Origin: Streptomyces silaceus
GTDB taxonomy: Bacteria > Actinomycetota > Actinomycetes > Streptomycetales > Streptomycetaceae
Assembly (NCBI RefSeq): GCF_001419745.1
Contig: NZ_LIRJ01000036.1
Location: 1 to 44,713 of the forward strand
DNA length: 44,713 nt
Direction of reading: 5' to 3'
Under the pieces are notes generated by a model that saw only the letters and a list, made by a program, of their open reading frames with translations, was not told the origin of the DNA and did not search any database. How positions within the stretch are numbered: position 1 is the first letter of the stretch; each line of letters starts with the position of its first letter. Positions 1 to 10,208 of the stretch are shown in pieces. Position numbers and translations under genes: made by a program.

Positions 1-354
1 CCGCAGCGAGGCCTCGACGGCCTGGCGGATGTGGAGCGCCGAGAGCTTCTCCTGGTTGGGCCAGACGCGCTCGCCGTCCGGGGCCGTGTTCCCGTACACC
101 TTGGTGGCGAGGACGACCTTGTCGCGCCGTCCGCCGCCCTGCGCGAACCAGCTCCCGATGATCTCCTCGGTGCGGCCCTTGCCGGCGGTCTGGCCGTAGA
201 CGTCGGCCGTGTCGAAGTAGTTGATGCCCGCGCCGAGCGCGGCGTCCATGATCGTGTGGCTGTCGGCCTCGTCGGTCTGCGGCCCGAAGTTCATGGTGCC
301 GAGCGTGAGCCGGCTGACCTTGAGCCCTGTGCGTCCCAGCTGCGTGTACTCCAT
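1..354 (-). CDS. Aldo/keto reductase, N-terminal part (cut by window start)
   Basis: About 118 N-terminal residues of an aldo/keto reductase, an NADPH-dependent TIM-barrel oxidoreductase; the rest lies before position 1. Visible family marks are the opening MEYTQLGRTGLKVSRL, the GTMNFGPQTDEA stretch, and the catalytic-Asp/Tyr segment INYFDTADVYG followed by GRTEEIIG, then a lysine strand (KVVLATKVYG). The ATG at 354 is chosen because family members start within a few residues of this GxTGLKVS motif. Substrate cannot be told from this fragment. The gene is transcribed away from its neighbours to the right, with about 165 bases between it and the DUF418 gene stop. Confidence 0.93.
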   Translation of the reverse strand, partial: MEYTQLGRTGLKVSRLTLGTMNFGPQTDEADSHTIMDAALGAGINYFDTADVYGQTAGKGRTEEIIGSWFAQGGGRRDKVVLATKVYGNTAPDGERVWPNQEKLSALHIRQAVEASLR

Positions 355-519
355 GAGGATCAAGCCAACGGGGTGGAGTGGGCTCTAGGCAAGGGGAGTT
401 GAGTCAGCCTCGGGAGAAATCGGGAGTGACGGCAGGGGCGGGAGCGGGGCCCGTGGCCGCCGCGCACCCGGCCGCTCGATCCGCCGTACGCAGCGGGACG
501 CTGACGCCGTACCCGACCG

Positions 520-1791
520 TCACGTGCGGTACATCACCCGCCGCAGCACCGCCTCCAACGGCCCCCGCCGGCCCGCCCGTTCCAGGGCGTACGCGCCGGC
601 CACCGTCACCAGCCACACGCCGACCGCGAACAGCGCCATCGTCGCGCTCGTCAGACGGGCGCCGAGGCCGAGGCCCCAGGCGGCGAGCAGCGGGGCGAAG
701 AGGAGGGAGTGGGCGAGGTAGCAGGACAGGGAGCGTTTGCCGACGGCCGAGACCGCGTCGACCGCCTTCGCGCCGCGGCGCGTCGGGCGGCGCGTCCACC
801 AGTGGACGAACAGCGCGACGGCGGCGACGTACCCCAGACCCGCGGCGTTCCCGGTGAGTTCGCGCAGGATGGTCAGTGCCCCCGACTCGCTCTGCGCGTC
901 GTCCGGCACGCCGAGCGCGCCGATGTGCGCGAGCGCGGCGGGCAGCGCGCCCAGCCAGCCGACCGCGATGCCGAGGACGGCGGTGCGGCGCAGCAGCGGC
1001 AGATGGCGCCCCGGCTCCTCCAGGACGCGGCGGCGCGCGGCCCAGAAGCCGAGCAGGAAGACGGTGAAGCCGCCCCCGACGAGGGAGAGGGGCGCCGCGA
1101 CGAAGGTGACGAAGAAGCCGCTGGCGAAGCGGGTGCGGGCCGCGTCGAGCCAGCTGGTGTCATCGGCCGCGTACGCCGTCGCGCCGGGCTCGGCGCCCGC
1201 GTCGCCGAGCGAGCCCAACCCGCCGTGCAGCGCGGCCGATACGACCGGTTCCGCCGCGACGTACACCATCAGCGCGATCCCGACGCCGATCCACCACGTC
1301 AGCGCGCGGTCGCCGCGCCGCAGGAAGAGCAGGCCGAGGGCGAGGCTCAGGACCCCGTAATAGCCGACGATGTCGCCCGCCATGAGGAGGGTGGAGTGCG
1401 CGAGGCCGATGACGATCAGGCAGAGGCTGCGCCTGCGCAGGAGGCCGGCGGCGCCGCGCGGGGTGGTCCCGGCGGCGGTCTGGCGCAGATACAGCTGCGT
1501 CATCCCGTACCCGAAGAGGAACGCGAAGAGCGGGTACACGCGCAGGTCCAGGGTGGTGATCATCGTGAACTGCACGGCGTGGTCGAGCGGTCCGCCGTTC
1601 ACCGGCTGCCAGCCGGAGGGCCCGTAGGTGGAACGCCAGAGGTGGAAGGCGGTGTTGGAGAGCGCGATGAGCAGGAGCATCAGCCCCCGGGCGAGGTCGG
1701 GGGCGAGGGCCCGTTCGCCCGCCCGTACGCCCGCGCGGCGGGGCGCCGCCGTCTTCGTCGTCGTCCCGGTCACCGGGGTCTCGGCCGTCAT
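520..1791 (-). CDS. DUF418 family integral membrane protein
   Basis: A 423-residue polytopic membrane protein. After a charged N-terminus of about 35 residues there are repeated hydrophobic segments, for example LARGLMLLLIALSNTAFHL near the start, then VYPLFAFLFGYGMTQLYLR, a typical DUF418 signature, and a helix-rich C-terminal half. DUF418 proteins are predicted transporters or acyltransferase-like membrane proteins of unproven function. The ATG at 1791 is the first start in front of the family-like region; a longer open frame continuing upstream overlaps the next gene antisense-like and is rejected. It ends with RRVMYRT. No operon partner is evident; the SGNH hydrolase upstream is separated by about 68 bases on the same strand. 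Confidence 0.88.
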   Translation of the reverse strand: MTAETPVTGTTTKTAAPRRAGVRAGERALAPDLARGLMLLLIALSNTAFHLWRSTYGPSGWQPVNGGPLDHAVQFTMITTLDLRVYPLFAFLFGYGMTQLYLRQTAAGTTPRGAAGLLRRRSLCLIVIGLAHSTLLMAGDIVGYYGVLSLALGLLFLRRGDRALTWWIGVGIALMVYVAAEPVVSAALHGGLGSLGDAGAEPGATAYAADDTSWLDAARTRFASGFFVTFVAAPLSLVGGGFTVFLLGFWAARRRVLEEPGRHLPLLRRTAVLGIAVGWLGALPAALAHIGALGVPDDAQSESGALTILRELTGNAAGLGYVAAVALFVHWWTRRPTRRGAKAVDAVSAVGKRSLSCYLAHSLLFAPLLAAWGLGLGARLTSATMALFAVGVWLVTVAGAYALERAGRRGPLEAVLRRVMYRT

Positions 1792-1859
1792 GCCTGGACG
1801 GTAGGAAGCCGGGCGGGGCACCCGCGTCCGTCTTCCGGCCAGGCGCCGGAGACCTTCGG

Positions 1860-2561
1860 CTAGGAGGCGGCGACCAAAGTGGGGCCGTGCGGGCCGGGCG
1901 TCCCCCACGCCTGGGCCATCGCCGTCGCGAAGGCGTCCGCGAGCTTGCGCTCGCCGCTCGCGTTGGGGTGCGTGCCGTCGTAGGTGTCGGCGTGGATGTC
2001 GTACGCGTCCGGGCGCGAGGCCAGCAGCAGCGGCGAGGCGCCCGTGTCCAGGTCCGCCACCGCCTTCGCGAGCAGTTCGTTGAAGCGGGCGACCTCGGCG
2101 GCGAAGGGCGCGTCCGTCTCGGCGCGGACGTTGGGGATCACCGGCAGCAGGACCATGCGGATCCGCGGGTTGGCCGTGCGGGCCCGGGTGACGAAGGCGC
2201 GGACGTTGTCCGCGGTCTGCTCGGCGTCGGTGTAGAAGCCGAGGTCGATCAGGCCCAGGGAGACGAGCAGGACGTCGGCCGGGTCGCGGCCGAGGACGCC
2301 GGCGATCTCCGGGGCCATGTGCAGCCAGCCCTCGCCCCAGCCCGCGAGGTGGTGGCGGGGGAAGTCGGGGGAGGCGTCGGCGTAGTCGTGGGAGACGGGC
2401 CCGCCCGCGGTTTTGTCGTAGAGGGCGGTGCGCGGGCCGACCACCGCGAAGCCGTCGTCCCCGTACGTGTCCCGCAGGTGCCGCCACATGTGATGGCGCC
2501 AGGTGCGTTCCCCGGCGCTTCCGATCGTCATCGAGTCGCCGACGAACATGAACCTGAGCAT
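1860..2561 (-). CDS. SGNH/GDSL hydrolase (esterase family)
   Basis: A 233-residue SGNH hydrolase. Block I is FMFVGDSMTIG with the nucleophile Ser at about residue 10 (GDS). The block III region is present as LLVSLGLIDLGF, although the usual Asn of GxND is not obvious (SLGLIDLG). Block V is clear as DGTHPNASGERKLADAFA with the catalytic Asp and His. There is no signal peptide, so the enzyme is probably cytoplasmic unless the start is wrong; ATG 2561 directly precedes the nucleophile strand as in the family. Likely an ester or acyl hydrolase, substrate unknown. The replacement around the GxND motif means the oxyanion hole may differ from textbook members. Confidence 0.88.
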   Translation of the reverse strand: MLRFMFVGDSMTIGSAGERTWRHHMWRHLRDTYGDDGFAVVGPRTALYDKTAGGPVSHDYADASPDFPRHHLAGWGEGWLHMAPEIAGVLGRDPADVLLVSLGLIDLGFYTDAEQTADNVRAFVTRARTANPRIRMVLLPVIPNVRAETDAPFAAEVARFNELLAKAVADLDTGASPLLLASRPDAYDIHADTYDGTHPNASGERKLADAFATAMAQAWGTPGPHGPTLVAAS

Positions 2562-2651
2562 CCGCTCATCATGGCGGATCCGGGTCCCCGCCTGCGATGT
2601 GAGGCTGAGCACGCCGCACGGCCCCCGTGCCGGGATGGCACGCTTGGGCCC

Positions 2652-3641
2652 ATGCGTTCGCTTCGGGCTGTTCCGTCTGTTGTCGCCGGTGCCGTGGGGC
2701 TCGTCGCCGTGGGGGCGTTCGCCGCGCCCGCCGCGGCCGACGGCCACGACTCGTTCACCATCAAGGACCCGCGGATCGTGGAGTCCAGCGGCCTGGCCGC
2801 CTCCCGCGCCCACCCGGGCGTCTACTGGACGCACAACGACCAGGACAAGGGCGCCTTCCTCTACGCCGTCGACTCCCGGACGGGGAAGACGGTCGCCACC
2901 GTCACCATGACCGGCGTCGGCGCCCCGCGCGACGTCGAGGCGATCTCCGTCGGCAGCGACGGCAACCTCTATGTCGGCGACATCGGCGACAACTTGGGCG
3001 GCACCTGGCCCCACGTATGGATCTACAGGCTGCCCGAGCCCAAGGAGCTGAAGGACCAGAGCGTGCGCGCCACGCAGTACGTCGTGAAGTACGCCGACGG
3101 GCCGCGCGACGCCGAGGCGCTGATGGTGCATCCGAAGACGGGCCGGATCTACATCGCCGACAAGAAGGAGAACGGCGGCAGCCTCTACGAGGGGCCTGCC
3201 GAGATGTCCGCGTCCAGGACCAACGTCTTCAAGAAGATCGCCGACACCGATCTGTGGGTGACCGACGGCGCGTTCTCGCCCGACGGCAAGCAGCTCGCCC
3301 TGCGCGAGTACTTCGGCGGGGCGTCCTTCGCGTGGAAGGGTGCGGGCCGGGCGCCGGAGCGGGAGGGCCGGCTGAGCGTGCCGTTCCAGCGGCAGGGCGA
3401 GTCCGTCACGTACACGACGGACGGGACGACGCTGATGTACGGCACCGAGGGCGCGCAGAGCAAGGTCACGCCCGTGGAGGTGGCCGGGAAGGGCGGCTCC
3501 GGCTCGGGTTCGGGCCGGGGCGGCTCGGACGGCGGCGCCCAAGGGGCGGGGATCGGCGGGGACGTCAAGACCGGTGCCCTCGCGCTGGCCGCCGTGGTGC
3601 TGGCGTTCTTCGGGCTGAAGAGGGTGCTGCGCAAGAAGTGA
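2652..3641 (+). CDS. Secreted, C-terminally membrane-anchored beta-propeller-like protein
   Basis: A 329-residue exported protein. Residues 1-29 look like a signal peptide (MRSLRAVPS, a hydrophobic VVAGAVGLVAVGAFA core, cut near APAAA-DG). The middle carries repeated strand motifs typical of WD40/NHL-like folds, for example GSDGNLYVGDIGDN, KTGRIYIADKKENG and SPDGKQLALREYF. A Gly/Ser-rich linker (about residues 275-300) precedes one C-terminal hydrophobic helix and a basic tail ending VLRKK, which suggests retention in the membrane with the propeller outside. Function is not recognised. It starts at ATG 2652, 90 bases from the divergent SGNH gene, so the two probably share a promoter region. 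Confidence 0.88.
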   Translation: MRSLRAVPSVVAGAVGLVAVGAFAAPAAADGHDSFTIKDPRIVESSGLAASRAHPGVYWTHNDQDKGAFLYAVDSRTGKTVATVTMTGVGAPRDVEAISVGSDGNLYVGDIGDNLGGTWPHVWIYRLPEPKELKDQSVRATQYVVKYADGPRDAEALMVHPKTGRIYIADKKENGGSLYEGPAEMSASRTNVFKKIADTDLWVTDGAFSPDGKQLALREYFGGASFAWKGAGRAPEREGRLSVPFQRQGESVTYTTDGTTLMYGTEGAQSKVTPVEVAGKGGSGSGSGRGGSDGGAQGAGIGGDVKTGALALAAVVLAFFGLKRVLRKK

Positions 3642-3675
3642 GGCGGTAGCGGGCCCCCGGGGCGCCCGAGCGGGC

Positions 3676-4464
3676 TCAGGCCTCCCGCTGGACGGGCTCT
3701 GCCTCCCGCGCCGCCCGCCCGGTGACCAGCACGTCCAGGCCGTCGAGCAGGCGCCGCAGCCCGAACTCGAAGTGGTCGAAGTCGGGGCCGAACGCGTCCT
3801 CGGAGAGCTCCGCGAGCACCGGGTACCGGCCGCTCTTCATGATCCGCTCCAGCGTGGGCGCCTGCGCCTCCCAGAACGCCTGGTCCGTCAGGCCGCTCTT
3901 CTTCACCGCCTCCGCCTCGTGCACATGGGTGCGGGCGACCCCGGTGACGTACCCCTCGACCATGATGATCACGCTGATCAGCTCGGGGTCGGTGAGGCCC
4001 ATCGGCTTGATGCGGGACAGGGTGCGGTCGAGGCCGCCGACGGCGCCGGGGCCGAGGACGGGGCGGGCCTGGTTGACGTGCAGCAGCCAGGGGTGTTCCC
4101 GGTAGAGGACGAGGGTCTCGCGGGCGTACCCCTCGACGGCCTCGCGCCAGGTGCCCGTCCAGGGCGCCTCGTCCGCGGGCACCGTGAACACGCGGTCCAG
4201 CATCAGGTCGAGCAGGTCGCCCTTGCCGGAGACGTACCGGTACAGGGACATCGTGCCGGTGCCGAGCTCCGTGGACAGGCGGCGCATCGAGACGGCGCCG
4301 ATGCCCTCGGCGTCCGCGAGGCGCAGCGCCTCGGTGACGATCCGGTCCAGGGTGAGCCCCGGCTTGGGGCCCCGGGTCGGGCGCTCGCCCTTGCCCCAGA
4401 GCAGCTCCAGGCTGCGGGCGATCTCGCTGCCGGTGCGCTCTTCGCCACCGCTCGTGCTCGTCAT
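3676..4464 (-). CDS. TetR-family repressor (TetR_C_1 type), probable regulator of the adjacent ABC exporter
   Basis: A 262-residue TetR-family regulator. After about 35 residues the helix-turn-helix region runs from [17 protein letters not shown] through [20 protein letters not shown], the closest part to classic TetR. The C-terminal ligand domain resembles the tetracycline-repressor type (TetR_C_1). ATG 4464 is preferred over a start further upstream because that one would lie inside the operator region. The gene is divergent from an ABC exporter, and the 113 bases between them hold three copies of one palindrome. I infer that it represses both itself and the exporter until a toxic ligand binds. 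Confidence 0.93.
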   Translation of the reverse strand: MTSTSGGEERTGSEIARSLELLWGKGERPTRGPKPGLTLDRIVTEALRLADAEGIGAVSMRRLSTELGTGTMSLYRYVSGKGDLLDLMLDRVFTVPADEAPWTGTWREAVEGYARETLVLYREHPWLLHVNQARPVLGPGAVGGLDRTLSRIKPMGLTDPELISVIIMVEGYVTGVARTHVHEAEAVKKSGLTDQAFWEAQAPTLERIMKSGRYPVLAELSEDAFGPDFDHFEFGLRRLLDGLDVLVTGRAAREAEPVQREA

Positions 4465-4495
4465 GGCGCCCAGCCTAACCGTCCGCCGATTAATT

Positions 4496-4554
4496 GAGTA
4501 CGCCGTACCCAAAGAACTGGGTACGCTGTACTCTCATCTGGGTACGCCGTACCC
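4496..4554. promoter_or_regulatory. Three tandem 15-bp palindromic operators between tetR and the ABC exporter
   Basis: Three copies of one palindrome are seen: GAGTACGCCGTACCC at 4496-4510, GGGTACGCTGTACTC at 4519-4533 and the perfect-arm copy GGGTACGCCGTACCC at 4540-4554. Starts are 23 and 21 bases apart, about two helical turns, so bound dimers would lie on the same DNA face. The cluster fills the divergent intergenic region, so it would cover both promoters. Assignment to the neighbouring TetR protein is inference from position and symmetry. Confidence 0.85.
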
Positions 4555-4577
4555 AGATAAGGGGAGAAGGGCAGGCC

Positions 4578-5552
4578 ATGAACGGAAACGGCTTCGCGGT
4601 ACGGGCCGAGGGACTCCAGAAGCGCTACGGGGAGAAGGACGCCCTCGACGGCTTCGACCTGAGCGTCGGACAGGGCACGGTGCACGGACTGCTCGGCCCC
4701 AACGGCGCGGGCAAGACCACCGTCGTGCGGATCCTGACCACCCTCGTCCGCCTCGACGGCGGCCGCGCCGAGGTGGCCGGCGCCGACGTGGCGCGCGAGC
4801 CCGACCTGGTGCGCGGCCGCATCGGCCTGGCCGGGCAGTACGCCGCGGTCGACGAGATCCTCACCGGGCGGCAGAACCTGGAGATGTTCGGCCGCCTCTT
4901 CCACCTGGGCACGCGGCGCGCGGCCCGGCGCGCCCAGGAACTCCTGGAGCAGTTCCACCTGGAGGACGCGGCGGAGAAGGCCGCCGGTCAGTACAGCGGC
5001 GGCATGCGGCGCCGCCTCGACCTCGCCGCCTCGATGATCCTCGCGCCCGCCGTCCTCTTCCTGGACGAGCCGACCACCGGCCTCGACCCGCGCAGCCGCC
5101 TGGAAGTCTGGGACTCCGTACGGGACCTGGTGGCGCGCGGCACGACCGTGCTGCTCACCACCCAGTACCTGGAGGAGGCCGACCGCCTCGCCTCCCGCAT
5201 CACCGTCATCGACCGGGGCCGGGCCATCGCCGACGACACCCCCGACGGCCTGAAGAACACCGTGGGCGGCGCCCACCTCGACGTCGTGGTGCGCGAGGGC
5301 GCCGACCTGCCCGCCGCCGTCGCGGCCGTCGCCCGGGTCTGCGACGGCGAACCGCTCGCCGTCGCCGTGGAGCGCCGCGTGCAGGGCGCCGTCACGGACC
5401 GGGTCGGCGCGCTGACCGAGGTGGCGCGGACCCTGCGCGCGCAGGGCGTCGTGGTCGAGGACATCGGTCTGCGCAGGCCCAGCCTCGACGACGTGTTCCT
5501 GCGGCTCACGGGCCAGGCCTCCGACAACGACGAGCTGGAGGTGGTCGCATGA
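4578..5552 (+). CDS. ABC exporter ATP-binding subunit, DrrA (daunorubicin resistance) type
   Basis: A 324-residue nucleotide-binding subunit that powers export by the membrane protein encoded next to it. Walker A is GPNGAGKT (residues 40-47), the signature is YSGGM (139-143), and Walker B with the catalytic Glu is [10 protein letters not shown] (161-170), followed by the switch region TTQYLEEAD. The C-terminal 90 residues carry the DrrA-type extension ending in [17 protein letters not shown] 4578 follows a purine-rich GGGGAGAAGGG site. The stop overlaps the permease start (ATGA), indicating translational coupling. Likely exports an antibiotic or other hydrophobic compound; the substrate is unknown. 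Regulation is probably by the divergent TetR protein. Confidence 0.95.
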   Translation: MNGNGFAVRAEGLQKRYGEKDALDGFDLSVGQGTVHGLLGPNGAGKTTVVRILTTLVRLDGGRAEVAGADVAREPDLVRGRIGLAGQYAAVDEILTGRQNLEMFGRLFHLGTRRAARRAQELLEQFHLEDAAEKAAGQYSGGMRRRLDLAASMILAPAVLFLDEPTTGLDPRSRLEVWDSVRDLVARGTTVLLTTQYLEEADRLASRITVIDRGRAIADDTPDGLKNTVGGAHLDVVVREGADLPAAVAAVARVCDGEPLAVAVERRVQGAVTDRVGALTEVARTLRAQGVVVEDIGLRRPSLDDVFLRLTGQASDNDELEVVA

Positions 5553-6379
5553 GCGCCGTCCTGACCGCCGACGCCGCGCACGGCCGGCTCTTCTGGGCCC
5601 TCACCGACTGCTGGAACGTCACCCGCCGCTATCTGACCCACTATCTGCGCCAGCCCGTGACCATCGTCTGGCAGCTGGGCTTCCCCATCATCAGCGTGCT
5701 GCTGTACGCGTTCGTCTTCGGCGAGGCGATGAAGGTGCCCGGCGGGGGCGACGACGGCGACTACAAGCAGTTCCTGATGCCCGGCATGTTCGTGATGACC
5801 ATGGCCTTCGGCTTCATGAACACCGCGATGGGCGTGGCCACGGACTCGACGAAGGGCGTCATCGACCGCTTCCGCTCGATGCCGATGGCGCCCTCGGCGG
5901 TGGCGTCGGGGCGCGGCCTCGCCGACCTGATCGTGGCCTGCGCCGAGCTGGCCATCCTCGCGCTGACCGCCCTCGCCATCGGCTGGCGCTCCAGCGCGGG
6001 CCTCCTGGAGACCCTCGCCGCCTTCGGTCTGCTGCTGCTCCTGCGGTTCAGCCTGATCTGGGTGGGCGTCTTCCTCGGGCTCGTCGTGCCGAGCCCGGAG
6101 GCGGCCGGCGGGCTCTACGCCGTCGCCTTCCCGCTCACGATGATCTCCAGCATCTTCGTGGCGCCGTCCCTGATGCCCGACTGGCTCGGCCCGATCGCCG
6201 CGTGGAACCCGGTGTCCTCCACCGGCACGGCCACCCGTGAGCTGTTCGGCAACCCCGGTGCGGGCGGCGGCAGCTGGGTCGAACAGCACGCCCTGCTGAT
6301 GTCCGTGCTGTGGCCGCTGGCGCTCTCGCTGCTCTTCCTGCCGCTCGCCGTACGGAAGTTCAAGCAGCTCAGCCGCTGA
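5549..6379 (+). CDS. ABC-2 type permease, DrrB family
   Basis: A 276-residue membrane subunit paired with the preceding ATPase. It has about six hydrophobic segments, including [20 protein letters not shown], a long cytoplasmic stretch with the ABC-2 region ([38 protein letters not shown]), and a C-terminal pair of helices. The conserved [17 protein letters not shown] and [16 protein letters not shown] stretches are typical of DrrB. The start ATG at 5549 overlaps the drrA-like stop by four bases. A strong hairpin follows 10 bases after the stop, so the operon appears to have two genes. Confidence 0.95.
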   Translation: MSAVLTADAAHGRLFWALTDCWNVTRRYLTHYLRQPVTIVWQLGFPIISVLLYAFVFGEAMKVPGGGDDGDYKQFLMPGMFVMTMAFGFMNTAMGVATDSTKGVIDRFRSMPMAPSAVASGRGLADLIVACAELAILALTALAIGWRSSAGLLETLAAFGLLLLLRFSLIWVGVFLGLVVPSPEAAGGLYAVAFPLTMISSIFVAPSLMPDWLGPIAAWNPVSSTGTATRELFGNPGAGGGSWVEQHALLMSVLWPLALSLLFLPLAVRKFKQLSR

Positions 6380-6389
6380 GAGCACGCGA

Positions 6390-6429
6390 ACGGGGGCGCC
6401 CGGCACGGTCAGGTGCCGGGCGCCCCCGT
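6390..6429. terminator. Bidirectional terminator between the ABC exporter and serC
   Basis: A perfect 17-bp inverted repeat (6390-6406 with 6413-6429) closes a 6-base loop and lies between two convergent genes, 10 bases after the permease stop and 16 before the serC stop. There is no long T-run, as is usual in Streptomyces. Confidence 0.85.
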
Positions 6430-6445
6430 CGGCGTACGCGCTGGG

Positions 6446-7573
<1,128 letters not shown>

Positions 7574-7647
7574 CTAGCGGCTCAGGGCGCGGGGTCCTTG
7601 GGGTGTCCGGCGGCTGAGATCTCACCGTCACGTCGCGTGGACGACTC

Positions 7648-7697
7648 GGGGCGCTGCCCCGGACCCCGCTCCTCAATCGCCGGAGGCTCAATGATTG
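7648..7697. repeat. Streptomyces-type dispersed intergenic repeat
   Basis: In the 164-base gap between the P450 stop and the serC start, this stretch has the form GGGG(CG)CTGCCCC-GGACCCCGCTCCTCAA-TCGCCGGAGG. I recognise it from memory as a common dispersed extragenic sequence found many times in Streptomyces chromosomes. The GGGGC-GCCCC part is self-complementary. No second copy is seen in this window, so identification rests on recall, not on comparison. Confidence 0.55.
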
Positions 7698-7728
7698 CTG
7701 GACGAGGCCGGATCGTGGCGGGTACGGG

Positions 7729-8949
7729 CTAGCTGCGGAGCTTCACCGGCAGTTCGTACAGGTCGTTCTGCGTCACCACCGGCTTGTTGCGGAGTTGTGA
7801 TCGCGGGATCGCCAACGTCAGCTCGGGGAAGCGCTCGTACAGGGCCGGGAGCGCCACGCCCGCCTCCAGGCGGGAGAGGGCCGCTCCGGGGCACACGTGC
7901 GGGCCGTGGCCGAAGGAGATGTGGCGGGTGGGGGACGTGCGGGTGATGTCGAAGTCGCCCGCCGTGGGGCCGTGCGCGGCCTCGTCGCGGCCGATCGCGC
8001 CGTACGAGACGATCAGCGCGTCACCCTTGGGGATCACCTTGTCGCCGACCGGGACGTCCTCGGCGGCGAAGCGGATCAGGACGTGCGAGGTGGGGGTCGA
8101 GTAGCGCAGCGTCTCCTCGATCACCGCGTCCCAGCCGACCTCGCCGGAGCGGACCAGGGCCAGCTGGTCGGGGTGGGTGCTGAGGTTGACGACGGCGTTG
8201 ACGATGAGGGAGATCGTCGTCTCGTGCCCGGCCGCGACCATCAGCTGGAGCGTGGAGACGATCTCCTCGTCGGTGAGGTGGTCGCCGTCCTCGGAGGCCT
8301 GGATCAGCGCGCTGGTCAGGTCGTCGCCGGGCTCGGCACGGCGGGCCGCGACGACCCGGCCCATCATCGCGGCCAGCTCGCCGAGCGTGGCCACGACCTC
8401 CTCCGGCGGGGTCTGCGAGGAGAAGAACTTGTCGAACAGGACCTTCAGGCGCGGGTGGTCGGCCTCGTCGACGCCCATCAGGTCGCTGATGACGTACATC
8501 GGCAGCGGGTAGGCGAACTCGGCCTTCAGGTCGACCACGCCGGACTCCGCGGCGGCGACCTTGTCGAGGAGGCCCCCGGCCAGCTCCGCGATGCGGCCCC
8601 GCATGTGCTCCACCCGGCGCGGCGTCAGCGCCTGCGCGACCAGCGCGCGCATCCGGCGGTGCTCCTCGCCGTCGACCGTCAGCATCGAGCGGCCCGGGTT
8701 GGCCAGGCCGATCAGCGGCCAGTCGGCGGGTATCTCGCCGCGCCGCCAGGCGCCCCAGACCTCGATGTCCTTCACCAGGCGCTTGTCGGTGAGGAGTTGG
8801 CGGGCCTCGGCGTGGTGGGTGACCGCCCACACCGGGACGCCGCCGGGCAGCTCCGCCGCGGCGAGCGGGCCCGCCGCGCGCAGCCGGGCGCTCTCGCCGT
8901 CCAGGTCGGTGACGAACGGGTCGAGGGCGATTCTGTCGGAGCCTGTCAT
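7729..8949 (-). CDS. Cytochrome P450 (second, canonical P450 of the conservon)
   Basis: A 406-residue soluble bacterial P450. The I-helix oxygen-activation motif is AGHETT (240-245), the K-helix ExxR is E279-T-L-R282, and the heme loop FGHGPHVCPGAAL places the cysteine ligand at residue 353. All key residues are intact, so it should be catalytically competent with a ferredoxin partner. It is the last gene of the six-gene conservon operon; its ATG overlaps the stop of the preceding P450 (ATGA). In other Streptomyces conservons a CYP154/CYP156-type enzyme occupies this position. I cannot assign the subfamily or substrate from sequence alone. Confidence 0.95.
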   Translation of the reverse strand: MTGSDRIALDPFVTDLDGESARLRAAGPLAAAELPGGVPVWAVTHHAEARQLLTDKRLVKDIEVWGAWRRGEIPADWPLIGLANPGRSMLTVDGEEHRRMRALVAQALTPRRVEHMRGRIAELAGGLLDKVAAAESGVVDLKAEFAYPLPMYVISDLMGVDEADHPRLKVLFDKFFSSQTPPEEVVATLGELAAMMGRVVAARRAEPGDDLTSALIQASEDGDHLTDEEIVSTLQLMVAAGHETTISLIVNAVVNLSTHPDQLALVRSGEVGWDAVIEETLRYSTPTSHVLIRFAAEDVPVGDKVIPKGDALIVSYGAIGRDEAAHGPTAGDFDITRTSPTRHISFGHGPHVCPGAALSRLEAGVALPALYERFPELTLAIPRSQLRNKPVVTQNDLYELPVKLRS

Positions 8950-10208
8950 CGGGGTTCTCCAAGGGCTGAGGTCGGGGTGAAGGCCACCGGCAGCTCGGTC
9001 AGGCCGCGCAGCCAGGGCGAGGGACGGCGGGTCAGGGACGCGGCCGGTACCGCGAGGTCGAGGTCGGGCAGCCGGTCGAGGAGCACCTCGATGCCGGTCC
9101 GCGCGATGACCTCGGCGACCTCCTGGGCGGGGAAGGGGCAGCGGTGCTCGCCGTGCCCGAAGGCGAAGTGCGCGCTGTTGCCGCCGGTCAGCGCGGAGCC
9201 GTCGGTACGGACCTGCGGGTCGGCGTTGGCGGCGGCGAGGCCGAGCAGCAGCAGGTCACCGGCGTTGATGCGGCGCCCGCCCAGCTGGGTGTCGCGCGAG
9301 GCCCAGCGCCCGGCGACGTTCTGGGTGGGGGTGTCCTCCCACAGGACCTCGTTCATGGCCTCGGCGACGCTGTGCCGGCCGCCGAAGAGGGAGGCGGCGA
9401 AGCGGTCGTCGGTGAGCATCAGGCGCAGCGAGTTGCCGATCCAGTCGGCGGTCGGCTGGTGGCCCGCCGCCATCATGACCATCAGGTCCTGGGCGATCTC
9501 CTCGTCGGTGAACCCGGAGCCGTCCTGCGCGAGCTGGGTCTCCAGCATGTGCGAGGCGACGTCCTGGCCCGGGTTCGCGTGCTTGTCGGCGAGCAGCGCG
9601 ACCATCGACGAGGCGAGGTGCTGCTGGCCCGCGAGCGCCCGCTCCCGCCCGTCGATCATGTCGTTCATGGCGGTGACGAGGCCGGGGCCCTGCTCGTCGG
9701 AGAAGCCGTAGATGCGGGCGAGGACGCGCACGGGCAGGAGCATCGCGTACTCGGCGACGATCTCCGTGGCGCCCTTGCCGCAGAACCGGTCGATCAGCTC
9801 GTCCGCGAACTGCTCGGCGTGCGCCTTGAGTTCGAAGGGGTCGACGGCCTCCAGGGCGTGGGCGATCATCGCGGCGCGCCGCACGTGCCGCTCGCCGACG
9901 GTGTAGAGGATCGACGGCTGCTTGTGGCCGATCATCGGGAGCAGCGGCCAGTCGGCGGGGATGTGCGGCCACTGGTTCCACAGCTCGGAGTCGCGGCTGA
10001 ACAGGACCGGGTCGGCGGTGACCTGGTGCAGTTCGCGGTAGCCGAGGACCAGCCAGGCGGGCACGTCGCCGTCCAGGAGCACGGGGGCGACGGGGCCGTG
10101 GTCGCGCCGCATCTCCCGGTACAGGACCGCGGGTTCGGTGGCGAACCGCGGGCCGGACAGCGGGACGGGACCGGGCGCGCCGGCGGCACCGGTTACGGGG
10201 CAGGTCAC
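8946..10208 (-). CDS. CYP157-like cytochrome P450 lacking the ExxR motif (conservon)
   Basis: A 420-residue P450 with an intact heme loop, FGHGEHRCPFPAQ (Cys 357). The K-helix motif that should read ExxR reads E287-V-L-W290, and the I-helix threonine region reads AGHQPT (248-253) instead of AGxET. Loss of ExxR is the known hallmark of the conservon-associated CYP157 family. Start GTG 10208 overlaps the stop of the GTPase gene (GTGA), and its own stop overlaps the next P450 start (ATGA), so translation of all three is coupled. Its role may be catalytic with altered heme packing or regulatory within the conservon complex; that is open. Confidence 0.94.
   Translation of the reverse strand: MTCPVTGAAGAPGPVPLSGPRFATEPAVLYREMRRDHGPVAPVLLDGDVPAWLVLGYRELHQVTADPVLFSRDSELWNQWPHIPADWPLLPMIGHKQPSILYTVGERHVRRAAMIAHALEAVDPFELKAHAEQFADELIDRFCGKGATEIVAEYAMLLPVRVLARIYGFSDEQGPGLVTAMNDMIDGRERALAGQQHLASSMVALLADKHANPGQDVASHMLETQLAQDGSGFTDEEIAQDLMVMMAAGHQPTADWIGNSLRLMLTDDRFAASLFGGRHSVAEAMNEVLWEDTPTQNVAGRWASRDTQLGGRRINAGDLLLLGLAAANADPQVRTDGSALTGGNSAHFAFGHGEHRCPFPAQEVAEVIARTGIEVLLDRLPDLDLAVPAASLTRRPSPWLRGLTELPVAFTPTSALGEPR

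Noticed and set aside
1792..2487. Upstream extension of the DUF418 gene frame to 2487
   Set aside because: It runs over the SGNH hydrolase gene in another frame of the same strand and reads as Arg/Pro-rich nonsense.
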